Assembly (NCBI RefSeq): GCF_003006155.1
Contig: NZ_CP023559.1
Coordinates: 2,480,001-2,544,000 of the forward strand
From: Salinicola tamaricis
Lineage (GTDB): Bacteria > Pseudomonadota > Gammaproteobacteria > Pseudomonadales > Halomonadaceae
DNA length: 64,000 bases
Direction: 5' to 3'
Below are positions 53,019-62,835 of the stretch, one piece after another. The notes under the pieces are model-generated. The model was not told the DNA's origin. It did not search any database and worked only from the letters and a program-made list of their open reading frames with translations. Made by a program: the position numbers and the translations under genes. Every line of letters starts with the position of its first letter. Positions within the stretch are counted from its first letter, which is position 1.

Positions 53019-53953
53019 ATGTATTATCCTTATTTTCGCGGGAAACAATTCGAGCTCATCACAATTCGCGAGATGGCGAGTTTACTCGCTGAAAAGGATT
53101 TCATACCTGTCATTGAGCCAGTGCGCGAGTCACTCAGTGGGCTTAAGAAGACTTTGACTGCGATATGTGATGCAGGAGGTCGTGCAGTCGTCATTGTGAA
53201 TCCTTATCACGGAGACCATCAGGATGATGGGGCCGGTATTACGGATCTTCTGAAAGAGGATTTCAAGGATTTCGATAATATCTCTGCTGGTGTCCTGCTG
53301 CGTACGGACATGACCGTCGATGCGGTAATGACTTGCTATGGCCAACATGCCGCTCATAATCCTGTTCTAGTCCACGCGGGCTTCACCGCACCCAAGGCGC
53401 TGGCGGCCGCACTAGACGACAGCATGCTCGGCCTCACCAACGTCTTTGTCGAAGATCATGCAAAGCTCCTCTACCGGAAACATTTCGACCAGAGCACGTG
53501 TATCCTAGTGCGTGACGGTTTCAAGCGGCAACGCAATGCCGACTATCCGGAGCTGGAGGAGTTCTCGGATCTTCATGTTACCTATGGCGATCTCGGCATG
53601 GCAGGGTTTGGCGATTTTCTGATGGTCGGTGATGCTTACACTGAGGGCGGCGTCCAGCCTATGCCGTTGCGATCCACCTGACCTTCATCGACCCTGACAA
53701 GGACGATGTTATGTACATCTATCACTTCGTTTCGGACACGAAGGACACGCCGACCGATCCCGCTGGCAAGTTCGCTCAGGCGCTTGCGAAGCTTATCGCG
53801 AAACTAGATAGCGGCACCTCCCATATTCTCGAGACCGAAGCGATCGAGGCGTTTCGCGCTCTTCATGCTAAAGGCCACTTTCCGGGATTAGGCTACGTCA
53901 AAAAGCTCTCGATGAAGCACCACATCGAGACACTTGCGCACCATCTTGGCTGA
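53019..53953 (+). CDS. sce7725 family protein, frameshifted
   Basis: A protein of about 310 residues that matches the sce7725 family, which is usually encoded next to sce7726. The start MYYPYFRGKQFELITIREMA and the following FIPVIEPVRESLSGLKKTL resemble the phage-type beta-protein family (PF14350), thought to be a TIM-barrel-like fold. The frame breaks near 53655 (GDAYTEGG / PAYAVAIHLTFIDPDKDD). The second part ends HFPGLGYVKKLSMKHHIET and then LAHHLG. No catalytic motif is obvious to me. It is five bases from the RES gene. Confidence 0.75.
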
Positions 53954-53958
53954 CCGGC

Positions 53959-54981
53959 ATGTCAAAGCGTTTCTGTTGCCCGGAGTGCTTCGATGATCGC
54001 GTCCTGCACGATCAGCTTTTCCCAACCCTTGATCCCGGACATGGGATATGCGATTTCTGTGGGACCACTGATATCCAGCTCATTGAGCCGGAAAAGCTGG
54101 CCGACTATTTCGAGCTCCTAGTCAATGTATACGAGCCGAGTGAGGACGGGAAGTCGCTAGTCGAATGGATGAAAGAAGACTGGCTGCTCTTTAGCCATCA
54201 ACGCATGGATATTGCCCACGCCAAGGAGTTGCTCGGCGAGATTCTCAATGACGGTGAGATCGTTCGACGCAGTTTCGCCCCGTCAGTGAACTATATAAGC
54301 GAAGGCCTCGCGCAATGGGACAAGCTGCGTGACGAGATGATGTATGCCAATCGCTGGTTTCTTGACGTAGCCATCGATGGGGAACGTCTCAAACAGCTGC
54401 TCGACATGCTGATAGCGCCGCCATTGCCCCAGCACTGGCATCGCGCGCGCATCCGCACAGATGATGAGGTCTTCCCAATCGAGAGAATGGGCGCACCGCC
54501 GAGGCGACGCTCGTCAAACGGCCGGGCCAATCCGGCCGGAATCCCCTACCTCTATCTAGGATCACTTCCTGAAACTGCTGTGGCAGAGATCAGGCCTCAT
54601 ACCGGCGAGGTAGCTTGCGTCGCCGAGTTCACGATCCCTGATATTAAGGCTGTGGACTTGCGCAATCCACGCAAGCTAGTTTCGCCCTTCATCCTGTCAG
54701 AGTCGAGCGCGATCGGTCAGCTGCGCGCCGACTTGCCGTTCCTTGAGCGTTTGGGTGAAGAATTGACTCGACCTGTTCAGCCGTCTGGGGCGGCGATCGA
54801 CTATATACCGAGCCAGTACCTGTGTGAGTTCATTAAGAAGAAAGGGTTCGATGGGGTGGTCTATCGTAGTTCAGTCAGCGACGGTATCAATCTCGCTCTG
54901 TTCAATCCCGAACAGGCAGTCGGTGGGAATGTTACGCCCTACAATGTCACCAAGGTGTCGGTCGCAGTGGGGGCTGCCTAA
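53959..54981 (+). CDS. RES-domain protein with N-terminal zinc ribbon (HEPN/RES N-terminal type)
   Basis: A 340-residue protein. The zinc ribbon uses Cys7, Cys10, Cys31 and Cys34 (FCCPECFDDRV and GICDFCGTTD). An all-helical segment (60-150) precedes the C-terminal RES domain (160-335). RES signatures are the Arg in NGRANPAGIPYLYLGSLPET, the Glu in AVAEIRPHTG, and the Ser in GVVYRSSVSDGINLALFNP. RES proteins are NAD+-degrading toxins of type II toxin-antitoxin systems or defence modules. No Xre/MbcA-type antitoxin is adjacent, so the two upstream genes are the natural candidates for control or activation. Intact. Confidence 0.82.
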   Translation: MSKRFCCPECFDDRVLHDQLFPTLDPGHGICDFCGTTDIQLIEPEKLADYFELLVNVYEPSEDGKSLVEWMKEDWLLFSHQRMDIAHAKELLGEILNDGEIVRRSFAPSVNYISEGLAQWDKLRDEMMYANRWFLDVAIDGERLKQLLDMLIAPPLPQHWHRARIRTDDEVFPIERMGAPPRRRSSNGRANPAGIPYLYLGSLPETAVAEIRPHTGEVACVAEFTIPDIKAVDLRNPRKLVSPFILSESSAIGQLRADLPFLERLGEELTRPVQPSGAAIDYIPSQYLCEFIKKKGFDGVVYRSSVSDGINLALFNPEQAVGGNVTPYNVTKVSVAVGAA

Positions 54982-55135
54982 GTAACCACAATATCGGACC
55001 AGCCTTTAGGTCCGGCGATCGCTATCCAGGACGACGTAGCCGACCCGCAAGGATTGGTGCGTCTGTTCCGTACCATGTGAGAATGGCTACGGAACTGTTT
55101 CTGTCGTGCGAAATCGAGTATCAAAACAATAGCTG

Positions 55136-55467
55136 TCATCGCTGCCGCCTCTGTAACTCCTTGGCTAGTTCGACCAAACATTCAGAACGACCGACCCAGT
55201 ATGGCGCCAGATCCACTGCGGGTTCTTCGTCATCTATCATCTGGGCCAGCCACAGCCCCTCCTTGTCGGGGGCGGGGCCGCGATCACCGGCTTCATGACG
55301 GGCAAGCATGGGGCACCTTTCCAGGGCAGGCTGTCGCGACGCTTGCCCAGCGGGAACAGCTTGCGTGCCACTGAAGTGACCTCCTCTATGCCGGCCTGCT
55401 TCACTCCGACAAATCTGCTGGTGTAGGCATGCACTGACCGCGACCATGAAGGCTTGGCTATGTTCAA
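55136..55467 (-). pseudogene. Unrecognised short or broken reading frame
   Basis: The 582 bases 54982-55563 contain no gene I recognise. On the minus strand one frame starts MNIAKPSWSRSVHAYTSRFV, and near 55310 a second frame continues MLARHEAGDRGPAPDKEGLW to QMIDDEEPAVDLAPYW and AKELQRRQR. Joined by a frameshift they would make a protein of about 110 residues with ordinary composition, so this may be a small real gene or a remnant at the edge of the island. No family assigned. The rest of the interval is unassigned. Confidence 0.35.
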
Positions 55468-55563
55468 GACTACTGCTCAGTAGACCGATCTTCGTCCACC
55501 GTGGTTACCATGCTCCGGCTCAGGTAAGTTCTTCAGACCTGGAAGCCACATGGGAGCGTAGCC

Positions 55564-56388
55564 GTGCCACTCAATATCGTTCGCCGTTTGCTCCCCGAGT
55601 GGGGCACGACCTATGGCCCGCCGGGTGAGGGGCCCTTTCCTACCGTGATGATCCTGCATGGCTCGGAGGGTGCCTGGTCGGGCTGGAGCCATCGCAATGC
55701 GGTGCTCCTCGCCGCGCACGGCTTCCTGGCCTTTCCCTTCGGTTACTCCCAGGGTGGCAACGTCTGGAACGCAGGTAGCATTCATGAGGTGTCGTTGGAC
55801 CGGAGCGTCGCCGCGTTGGAGGCCTTGCGTGGCTTCGATGTTTCCTCCGGCCGCGTTGGGCTCTACGGCGTTTCCCGTGGGGCGGAGCAAGCCCTGCTGC
55901 TGACGTCGTTGATGGCGCGAGACGGCGTACCGGGCATCGCCGATGCCGTGGCTGCGCACAGCCCGCCGGACTGTATCTGCGGCGCGTTCGATGGGCGCAC
56001 CTTTCGCGATGTGGGTGACCCCGGCTGGCAAGCGTGGGATGGCGCCAACCGCGCCTGGAACTGGCGCGGATCGTCCGAGATGTTGCTGCCCACCCAGCCC
56101 ATCGAGATCGAACGCTATACCGGCCCGTTGTTCCTCAGCCACGGCACGGCAGATAGCGTCTGGTCGGTGGCGATGACTCGCCGGCTCGAAGCCCGCTTGC
56201 AGGCCCATGGCCAAACGCCAGAGGTGTATTACTACGAAGGGGAGGACCATGTCCTGAGTAGTGAGGCGGAAAATACCCACCACACCCGACTGCTCGACTT
56301 CTTCGATCGCCATTGGCTGGCTGAGCGGTGCCCTGATGCCAGGGCCATGCGAAGACGCGTGGATCACCACTGGAAGGTCGCCGCTTAG
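55564..56388 (+). CDS. Alpha/beta hydrolase, acyl-CoA thioester hydrolase/BAAT C-terminal type
   Basis: A 274-residue alpha/beta hydrolase. The oxyanion region is TVMILHGSEGAWSGWSHRNA, the nucleophile Ser is in VGLYGVSRGAEQALLLTSL (G-x-S-R/K-G-A-E, typical of BAAT C-terminal domains), the acid Asp in LSHGTADSVWS and the His in YEGEDHVLSSEAE. GTG start at 55564. The last codons (ARAMRRRVDHHW) lie within a 169-base sequence found again at 62836, so the gene's 3' end is duplicated. Confidence 0.83.
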   Translation: MPLNIVRRLLPEWGTTYGPPGEGPFPTVMILHGSEGAWSGWSHRNAVLLAAHGFLAFPFGYSQGGNVWNAGSIHEVSLDRSVAALEALRGFDVSSGRVGLYGVSRGAEQALLLTSLMARDGVPGIADAVAAHSPPDCICGAFDGRTFRDVGDPGWQAWDGANRAWNWRGSSEMLLPTQPIEIERYTGPLFLSHGTADSVWSVAMTRRLEARLQAHGQTPEVYYYEGEDHVLSSEAENTHHTRLLDFFDRHWLAERCPDARAMRRRVDHHWKVAA

Positions 56389-56506
56389 GGTCAGAGGCAA
56401 GACGTATCAACGAAAACGGCCAGGCATATCGATGCCTGGCCGTTTTGCATTACGAGCGATGCTGGGCGAGATCAGCGGACGACACTGACCGGGCCGTGGT
56501 CGTCGC
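56338..56506. repeat. Left copy of a diverged ~168-bp direct repeat
   Basis: This sequence runs from the last codons of the BAAT-like hydrolase through the shared terminator to the final codons of an ArsR gene (minus strand, DDHGPVSVVR). A diverged copy is at 62836-63003, matching in long blocks but with scattered substitutions. The left copy holds only the ArsR tail; the right copy is joined to the ArsR body. To its right, 56507-56743 shows no gene. On the minus strand a 12-codon frame, MSDDHGPVSVVR (56472-56510), is preceded by AAGGAGGACCGG. Confidence 0.85.
56413..56446. terminator. Bidirectional terminator, left repeat copy
   Basis: A perfect 15-bp stem AAAACGGCCAGGCAT / ATGCCTGGCCGTTTT with an ATCG loop. 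It serves the hydrolase and would originally have served the convergent ArsR gene. Confidence 0.9.
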
Positions 56507-56743
56507 TCATCCGGTCCTCCTTATGGCGCTAACGTCAGAGCCCCGGCCTTGTAATCCTGGGAGTATCGGGTGCGGGGCTTTTCTTCATCGAAGCTGCTTG
56601 CCTTTCCGTGGGTTACCTCGTCTCAGTGTATTACTGAACGAGGTGTCCACTGCTGCTTGGCAAGATCAGGGGGCACTTCAAATCTGTTTTGATGCTTATG
56701 GTGCTATGTGGGTGTGGTTATAATTGCGTACCACGCAATGTTC

Positions 56744-57676
56744 ATGAGCTTTGAGATGAAACATCCCGACTTGAACCTGTTGCTCGCCTTGGACGCTCTG
56801 TTGGAGGAGGGGAGCGTGGCGGGGGCGGCCCGCCGCATGCATCTGAGCCCGCCTGCGATGAGCCGGACTTTGGGCCGTATCCGAGAAACCCTGGGTGACC
56901 CGATATTCGTGCAGGCCGGTCGCAAGCTCGTCCCCACGCCGAGGGCCGTGGCTTTGCGTGAGCAGGTACGGGCAGCCGTGGAGCAGGCGTCAGCGGTGCT
57001 TGCACCGACAGCCGAGGTCGATCTGAAGACACTTGAGCGATGCTTCAATGTGCGTGCGACGGATGAATTCCTGAGCGTTCACATGGGGCGTTTGCTGGAT
57101 GCGATGGCCACTGACATGCCGCTTGCCATGCTGCGTCTATCTCCGGAAGAGGACGACCTGGACGATGAGGCGCTGCGTAGTGGTCGCATCGATCTGTTTG
57201 TCAGCGCTTCCCGTAAGCTTGGGCCGGAGATCCGCGTGCAGCCACTATTCACCACGACTTTCGTCGGCGTGGCGCGCGAGAATCATCCGATTTTCGATGC
57301 TGACATCACCCTAGAGCAGTTCGTCCGTTGGGAACATGTTGGCGTTTCCCGTCGGGGTAAATCCCACGGCCCGATCGACGCCGCGCTGGAGAAGCATGGC
57401 TTGAAACGGCGTGTCTCTCTCGTTGTCTCCTCGCCCTATGTGGCACTGTTTGCGTTACAGGACGCCAACCTGATTTTGCCACTGCCCAGGCATCTCGCCA
57501 GCAGTGCTCTTGCCGCAGGGCTTCGCATTCGGTTGTTCGATTTGCCGATGGCGTTGGAAACCGCGCCACTTATTCAGGCCTGGCACCCCAGGCTTCAGAA
57601 CGACCCTGCTCATCAGTGGTTAAGGCGCACGATCTATGACTTGTGCAACGCAGAGGCGTCGTTGCCCGTGACATAA
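56744..57676 (+). CDS. LysR-family regulator of the efflux cluster
   Basis: A 310-residue LysR regulator. The helix-turn-helix is near the N terminus: HPDLNLLLALDALLEEGSVA, GAARRMHLSPPAMSRTLGRI, RETLGDPIFVQAGRKLVPTP. The effector domain has CFNVRATDEFLSVHMGRLLD. ATG 56744 (MSFEMKHPDL) or 56756 is the start. It precedes the FUSC gene by 118 bases on the same strand rather than divergently; AaeR of E. coli, by contrast, is divergent from aaeXAB. An aromatic-acid effector is plausible by context. Confidence 0.87.
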   Translation: MSFEMKHPDLNLLLALDALLEEGSVAGAARRMHLSPPAMSRTLGRIRETLGDPIFVQAGRKLVPTPRAVALREQVRAAVEQASAVLAPTAEVDLKTLERCFNVRATDEFLSVHMGRLLDAMATDMPLAMLRLSPEEDDLDDEALRSGRIDLFVSASRKLGPEIRVQPLFTTTFVGVARENHPIFDADITLEQFVRWEHVGVSRRGKSHGPIDAALEKHGLKRRVSLVVSSPYVALFALQDANLILPLPRHLASSALAAGLRIRLFDLPMALETAPLIQAWHPRLQNDPAHQWLRRTIYDLCNAEASLPVT

Positions 57677-57794
57677 AGCAGTACCCGCTTCAATCGATGC
57701 GTCTGATGCACTCATCGGTTTCGATAAAGTCACTACTCGACATCCAAGACTCTCATTATCGTAATACGACTCATTACCAAAAAGTGGGTCGATC

Positions 57795-59902
57795 ATGTGT
57801 TCCGCGCCAGTCAATCCGACGCCTCCGGTTACTCCCGCCCAACCCTATGCCGCGCTGATTCGCTGTCTTTCTTGCTGTGACCTGACCACACCTCGCGCGA
57901 CCTATGTCCTTCGCTCGGTTCTTGCCGCCTGGTTGGCACTCGTCCTCGCCTACTGGTTCGATCTGGAAGCTCCTTATTCGGCTGCGTCCTCCGTACTGCT
58001 GGTCATCAACCCGGTTCAGGGGGCGGTCATCGGCAAAGGCATCTGGCGGGTCATCGGCACACTGGCGGGCATGTTGGCTGCACTCGTACTGATGAGTCTG
58101 TTTGGACAGATGCCATGGCTTTTCTTGCTGGGGTTCGGCGCCTGGTTGGGACTGTGTGTTGCGGGTATGACGCTAGTGCGCCATTTCCGGGCCTACGGTG
58201 CCGCGCTGGCCGGGTACACCGTTGGCTTGGCTGTCTACGGTGCGCTAGAGCACCCTCAAACGACCTTCGCGCATGTGGTGGATCGTGGTTCGGCCGTGTT
58301 GATCGGAGTGATGTGTCTGGCCCTGGTATCGTCGCTATTCAGCGCCCGCCGGGTACGCCAGCGTCTCGAAGCCCAGTCGACACGGTTGCTTGCGGCCAGC
58401 GCAGAAACGCTGGCGACTCAGCACGAAGCACTGGAGGAAGGGATCGAAGGCGGCCCTACGCGGGTCGCACCCGCCCGGCGGAAGCTCATTGCCGAGGTCT
58501 ATGGCATAGATGATCTGCTGGCACTGGGGAAGGCCGAATCGATCGATCTGGCACAGCAGGGGGCCATGGTACGGCATGCCATGGCATCGCTATTCGCTGC
58601 CCTGGTCGGCGGCATCTCGCCTTTATCCGAACATAGTACCAGCATGCGGGCGTTACGGGCTTTGCAGCCGGAGCTCGAACGGTCATGGCGCGATGCCGCA
58701 AGCGACGTGTCGGCTGGAGACTTCGGCAAGGCGCGGCGACGCTTGTGCGAGAGTCGTGAACGCCTGATGGCCAGACTCGAGTCGGTCTCGTCAGTGCCAG
58801 CCGAGCAGCCGGCGCTGCTGATCGCGGGTGATCGATTGGTAGAGCAGATCGACGATTATCTAGCCGCATTGGACGGTATCGCGACGTTACATCGTCCAGG
58901 CGTTCGCCCCATCCTGCCTGCAGTACCCTTTCACCGGGACTGGACGGCGGCGATGCAAAACGGCTTGCGTGCGATGCTGATCGTGGTACTGGGCGGTATT
59001 TCTGGATCGCGACTGGCTGGCAACACGGCAACATGATGTTGGCGGGACTCGCGGCTGCCTGTGCACTGCTGTCCACGGCGCCCAATCCTGCCGCTGGAGC
59101 GATCCTTTCATCAAAGGGACGTTAGCCGCCGTGGTGATGGCGTTCGTGTGTGCATTTTGGGATACTGCCGCCACATCGAAGGGTTGTCTTGCTGATAGTT
59201 TTGGGGCTGTTCTGGCTGCCCGCTGTCTTTCTCACCACATTGATCGTCATGCATTGGCCGGCATGGCCTATCTCGTCGGGTTCACGACATTGGCAGCGCC
59301 TGCCAACCCTATGCAGTACGACCTGAGCCTGTTTCTCAACGCTTCGGTGGCGTGGTTTACTGGCCGTGTTTTTTACCCTGCTTGGCTTTCGACTGCTGCT
59401 GCCGCGTAACCTCGCACGCGATATCGAACGATTGCGCCATCGTATTCGCGATGAGGCGCTCTCCCTGTTGCGACGTGCACCGACAGATGAACGTCGCTGG
59501 CAGTGGCGCCAGCAGCATCGCATGGCGCGTCTGGGTGCCGTGCTCCAGAACCAGCCTGTTGCCATGGATCATGCCATCAGTGATGCGCTCGCCAGTCTGC
59601 ACCTGGGGCGGGAGCTGATGCGCTTGCGACACTGGCTGAAGGCTTCGCCAAAGCGATCCCCCATTCGCCCCACGGTGGAAAAGACGTTAAAGCGAATGGC
59701 GTGTCGCGCGGACGATCCCCTCATGGCGGCTCGCCATGCGCGCCGTGCCGCGCGCCTTATGATGGCCGCGGGTGTCGTTGAATCGGGCCGCGTTGAAAAT
59801 CGGCAGTATATGGCCGCTGCATTGATCGATGTTGCCGAGCTGATCGAAGGCCACGCCGATTACTTCTCTGGGCTCCCGCGAGGAGGCGCCAATGCTCAGT
59901 GA
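57795..59902 (+). CDS. FUSC-family membrane efflux pump (AaeB/YccS-like), frameshifted
   Basis: Inner-membrane transporter of the fusaric acid resistance family, about 700 residues. The first membrane half is residues 35-190: ATYVLRSVLAAWLALVLAYW, SAASSVLLVINPVQGAVIGK, GIWRVIGTLAGMLAALVLMS. A soluble helical domain covers 190-370, then AMQNGLRAMLIVVLGGI begins the second membrane half. Between 59010 and 59370 about four indels scramble the frame, although pieces such as MMLAGLAAACALLSTAPNP and WFTGRV remain. The C-terminal cytoplasmic part (LLPRNLARDIERLRHRIRDE to SGLPRGGANAQ) is clean. With the DUF1656 and membrane-fusion genes it forms an AaeBXA-like exporter for aromatic acids. Confidence 0.87.
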
Positions 59903-60086
59903 AGTTGCTGTGGCGGGCATCTATCTGCCACCCCTCTTTGTCTATGCCTTGATGGTGGTACCGCTATTTCTGGGAATGCGATTCCTGATAGGGCGCAGCG
60001 GCTTGTTGCGCTGGATCTGGCATCCAGGGCTGTTCGAATTCGCGATCTCTGTCTGCCTGCTGTCTCTCTTGGTGCTCTATGTCTAG
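59892..60086 (+). CDS. DUF1656 small membrane protein (AaeX-like)
   Basis: A 64-residue protein with two membrane segments (YLPPLFVYALMVVPLFLGMR and PGLFEFAISVCLLSLLVLYV). DUF1656 proteins almost always lie beside FUSC pumps and HlyD-type proteins. Its start overlaps the FUSC stop by 11 bases, and its stop touches the next gene, so all three are translated together. Confidence 0.88.
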   Translation: MLSEVAVAGIYLPPLFVYALMVVPLFLGMRFLIGRSGLLRWIWHPGLFEFAISVCLLSLLVLYV

Positions 60087-60093
60087 GTGTCGT

Positions 60094-61017
60094 ATGAAAC
60101 GTCTATTAATGCCTGTTGCAAAAGTGACCCTGACTCTGGGCGCGGTCATCGCCGCGATGCTATTGGTAATCGCACTATGGCAAGCCTACGTACTGGCTCC
60201 CTGGACGCGTGATGGTCGAGTCAATGCGCAGGTCGTGCGCATCGCTCCCGAGGTCTCCGGGACGATCGCCGAGGTCGCTGTCACCGATGATCAGTATGTA
60301 AAGCGCGGAGAGTTGTTGTATCGCATTGATCCCGAGCGCTTCGCACTGGCTGTCGAGCAGGCCGAGGCGCGATTGGCGTCGGCGACAGCGACGCTGAGCC
60401 AGAAGGTCGACTATGCCAAGAGACGGCAAGGACTGGGAGAGTATGTCTCCCGCGAACAGGTTCACAGCGCCACGCAGGATGTGGATATCGCCAGGGCGGA
60501 AAAACACCAAGCCCAGGTCGCGCTGAATCTGGCTCGGCTGGACCTGACACATGCGACCCTGCGCTCCCCGGTGGATGGCTATGTGACTCATCTACGCTTA
60601 CGCAAAGGTGACTACGCGGTGGCTGGGCAGCAGAATCTCGCCGTGCTGGATGCGAACAGTTTCTGGGTCACGGGCTATTTCGCCGAGACCAAACTCCAGG
60701 GCATCCATCCCGGGGCAGCGGCAACGGTTCAGCTGATGGGCTTCGAAGCGCCATTACGAGGCCACGTGGCCAGTATTGGACGCGGCATCGCCAATACCAA
60801 CGAGGGGATCGATGATCAGGGGCTGCCGAGTGTCGAGCCGAGTTTCAGCTGGGTGCGTCTGGCCCAACGTATTCCGGTACGTATCGCCATCGATCGGGTG
60901 CCAGAGAGCATCGAACTGACCGCCGGTATGACGGGCAGCGTCGAGGTCGACCAAACCTCCGGAGGGCATGTGCGACTACATGGGCGTTTGATCACACTGC
61001 TGCATCGCTGGATGTAA
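60094..61017 (+). CDS. Membrane fusion protein of the HlyD/AaeA type
   Basis: Periplasmic adaptor of about 307 residues. The N-terminal anchor is VTLTLGAVIAAMLLVIALWQ. WTRDGRVNAQVVRIAPEVSG starts the biotinyl-lipoyl domain, and an alpha hairpin covers about 85-145. TLRSPVDGYVTHLRLRKGDY and GYFAETKLQGIHPGAAATVQ are AaeA-like, and WVRLAQRIPVRIAIDRVPES is diagnostic for this group. ATG 60094 (MKRLLMPVAKV) aligns with AaeA; an ATG at 60079 overlapping the DUF1656 stop is possible. Confidence 0.9.
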   Translation: MKRLLMPVAKVTLTLGAVIAAMLLVIALWQAYVLAPWTRDGRVNAQVVRIAPEVSGTIAEVAVTDDQYVKRGELLYRIDPERFALAVEQAEARLASATATLSQKVDYAKRRQGLGEYVSREQVHSATQDVDIARAEKHQAQVALNLARLDLTHATLRSPVDGYVTHLRLRKGDYAVAGQQNLAVLDANSFWVTGYFAETKLQGIHPGAAATVQLMGFEAPLRGHVASIGRGIANTNEGIDDQGLPSVEPSFSWVRLAQRIPVRIAIDRVPESIELTAGMTGSVEVDQTSGGHVRLHGRLITLLHRWM

Positions 61018-61083
61018 GGTGGAAGCCCGCTCCACGCTTGTGAGTTGACTTTCATTGGCTTTTACAAGTTTGCCGCGAGGGCT

Positions 61084-61917
61084 CTAGTCGGTGGATGGCA
61101 AGCCAGCCAATGTCTGCGAATCATATATGGGTAGCTCCTTCCCTTGGCGAGTAGCCGCGCGAACGAAGGCAGTCGGGGATTGACCGAGCACCTTGCGAAA
61201 CATGCTGGAGAAGGCGCCGGGGCTGTCGTAGCCGAGTTCCAGCGCGGTTCGGGTAACGGAGCTACCGGCTAGTAGCCTGGGAACGGCGGCCATCAGGCAG
61301 GCTTGCTGGCGCCATATGGCGAACGACAGGCCGGTCTGCTGACGAAACAGTCGATTGAAGGTGCGTTGGCTGCAATGAAGTTGTCGGGCCCAGTCCTCGG
61401 GCAGGCTATGGATATGCGGCTGGCCGAGAAAATCTCTGCACAGGCGGGCCAGATGAGGGTCCCGGGGCAGAGGCGCAAACAGCGGCAGCGCCGGCGCCCG
61501 TTGCAGCTCGTACAGCAGGAGTTGGGCGAGGGCACCATCGCGACCGCTCTCGTCATAAAGCGCGGGCATGCTGGCGGAGGCCAGCAGCAGGTGATGCAGG
61601 AGTGGCGTCACGACCAGCACCTCGCAACTGGAGGAGGAGCGTGGCGCCGCCACGGGTTCGATATACAGGCTGCGGGTACTGACGCCGTTCATCCGCACCC
61701 GGTGGCGCTTGCCCGCCGGCAACCAGACACCGCTATAAGGTGGCACCACCCAGGTGCCTTCATCGGTGTCGACCTCCATCAAGCCCGTCATGCCGTAGAG
61801 AAATTGGGCTCGGCGATGGGTATGAAAGTCGAGTAGGGCGCCGGGGCTGTAGTCGGTGCCGATGGCCACGACGGGCCGGGCCGCATGATCCACGTCTGCT
61901 AGGGGGATATTGAGCAT
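61084..61917 (-). CDS. AraC-family regulator with cupin sensor domain
   Basis: A 277-residue regulator. The N-terminal cupin (15-95) has LLDFHTHRRAQFLYGMTGLM and VVPPYSGVWLPAGKRHRVRM. The C-terminal pair of helix-turn-helix motifs is LPEDWARQLHCSQRTFNRLF, RQQTGLSFAIWRQQACLMAA and SVTRTALELGYDSPGAFSSM, FRKVLGQSP. It faces the TSUP gene and probably regulates it; the chosen TSUP start leaves 107 bases for both promoters. It converges on the membrane fusion gene. Confidence 0.9.
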   Translation of the reverse strand: MLNIPLADVDHAARPVVAIGTDYSPGALLDFHTHRRAQFLYGMTGLMEVDTDEGTWVVPPYSGVWLPAGKRHRVRMNGVSTRSLYIEPVAAPRSSSSCEVLVVTPLLHHLLLASASMPALYDESGRDGALAQLLLYELQRAPALPLFAPLPRDPHLARLCRDFLGQPHIHSLPEDWARQLHCSQRTFNRLFRQQTGLSFAIWRQQACLMAAVPRLLAGSSVTRTALELGYDSPGAFSSMFRKVLGQSPTAFVRAATRQGKELPIYDSQTLAGLPSTD

Positions 61918-62024
61918 TTGCCCTCAGGGTGGCCGAAATACAACGATTATTGGCCAACTGGCGAACGTCGGCCACTCCTTATCGGAATATCGTTCCTGTC
62001 GTTGCATTCCATCAGAGAGTTCCG

Positions 62025-62830
62025 GTGTATAGCGTATTGCTTCTCTGCGGCGGGTTGGCCGGCATCACCACCGTGTTGTTCGGTTTTGGCGGTGGTTTTG
62101 TCGTGGTTCCTTTGATGTATATCTTGCTGATCGGCGTCCATGGGCCGGATAGCACGATGGGGTTAGCGGCCATGCATATCGCGGTAGCCACCTCGACCGC
62201 ACTGATGATCTTCGCTGCCTCCCTGTCGACATGGCGTCACCATCGGCGGCGGACCGTGCAGTGGCGCCTGGTGCGTCCGTTGGTCGGTTATATCGCCATC
62301 GGTGCCGTGCTCGGCGCGGCCGCGGCGGTGTCGTTGAGTGGGGGCTGGGTGCGCTGGGTATTCATCGGTTATCTGGGGCTCACTATTGCGGATGCCATCC
62401 TGCGGCCGGGTTTCCTGCATCAGGCGAGTGAGGAGGTCCGCCCCATGGGCCGTCTGGTGACGGCGATCACAGGCCTGTTCATCGGTGTTATCGCGGCCTT
62501 TCTGGGAGTTGGTGGCAGCGTGATGACCGTACCGCTGATGCGCCGCAGAGGGGCCAGCATGACGGCGGCCACGGCGATGGCCAATCCCTTGTCGTTGCCG
62601 ATGGCGGTGAGTGGCACCGCGACTTACGTGTTGCTGTCGGCTGGCGATACCGCCCTGGGCACCTGGTATGCGGGTATGTGGATCTGCGTGCCTTGTTAGC
62701 GCTGGCGGTGGGGTCATGGCTTGGTATCCGCCTGGCGTCGCGATGGATCGGGCGGATTCCCGATCGCGTTCATGCCAGGGTGTACCTGTTATTGCTGACG
62801 GTGGTGCTGGTGGTGATGGTCGTTGTGTAG
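62025..62830 (+). CDS. TSUP-family permease (TauE/SafE), frameshifted
   Basis: Membrane exporter of the sulfite/organosulfur TSUP family, about 268 residues. Two repeats carry the motifs AGITTVLFGFGGGFVVVPLM and GVIAAFLGVGGSVMTVPLMR. GTG 62025 (MYSVLLLCGGLAG) is preferred: it follows CAGAGAGTTCC and places the first helix at the N terminus as is usual. A GTG at 61929 would leave only 11 bases to the divergent AraC start. A frameshift near 62680 is needed to reach LALAVGSWLGIRLASRWIGR and the TAG at 62828-62830. Confidence 0.82.
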
Positions 62831-62835
62831 GGTCC

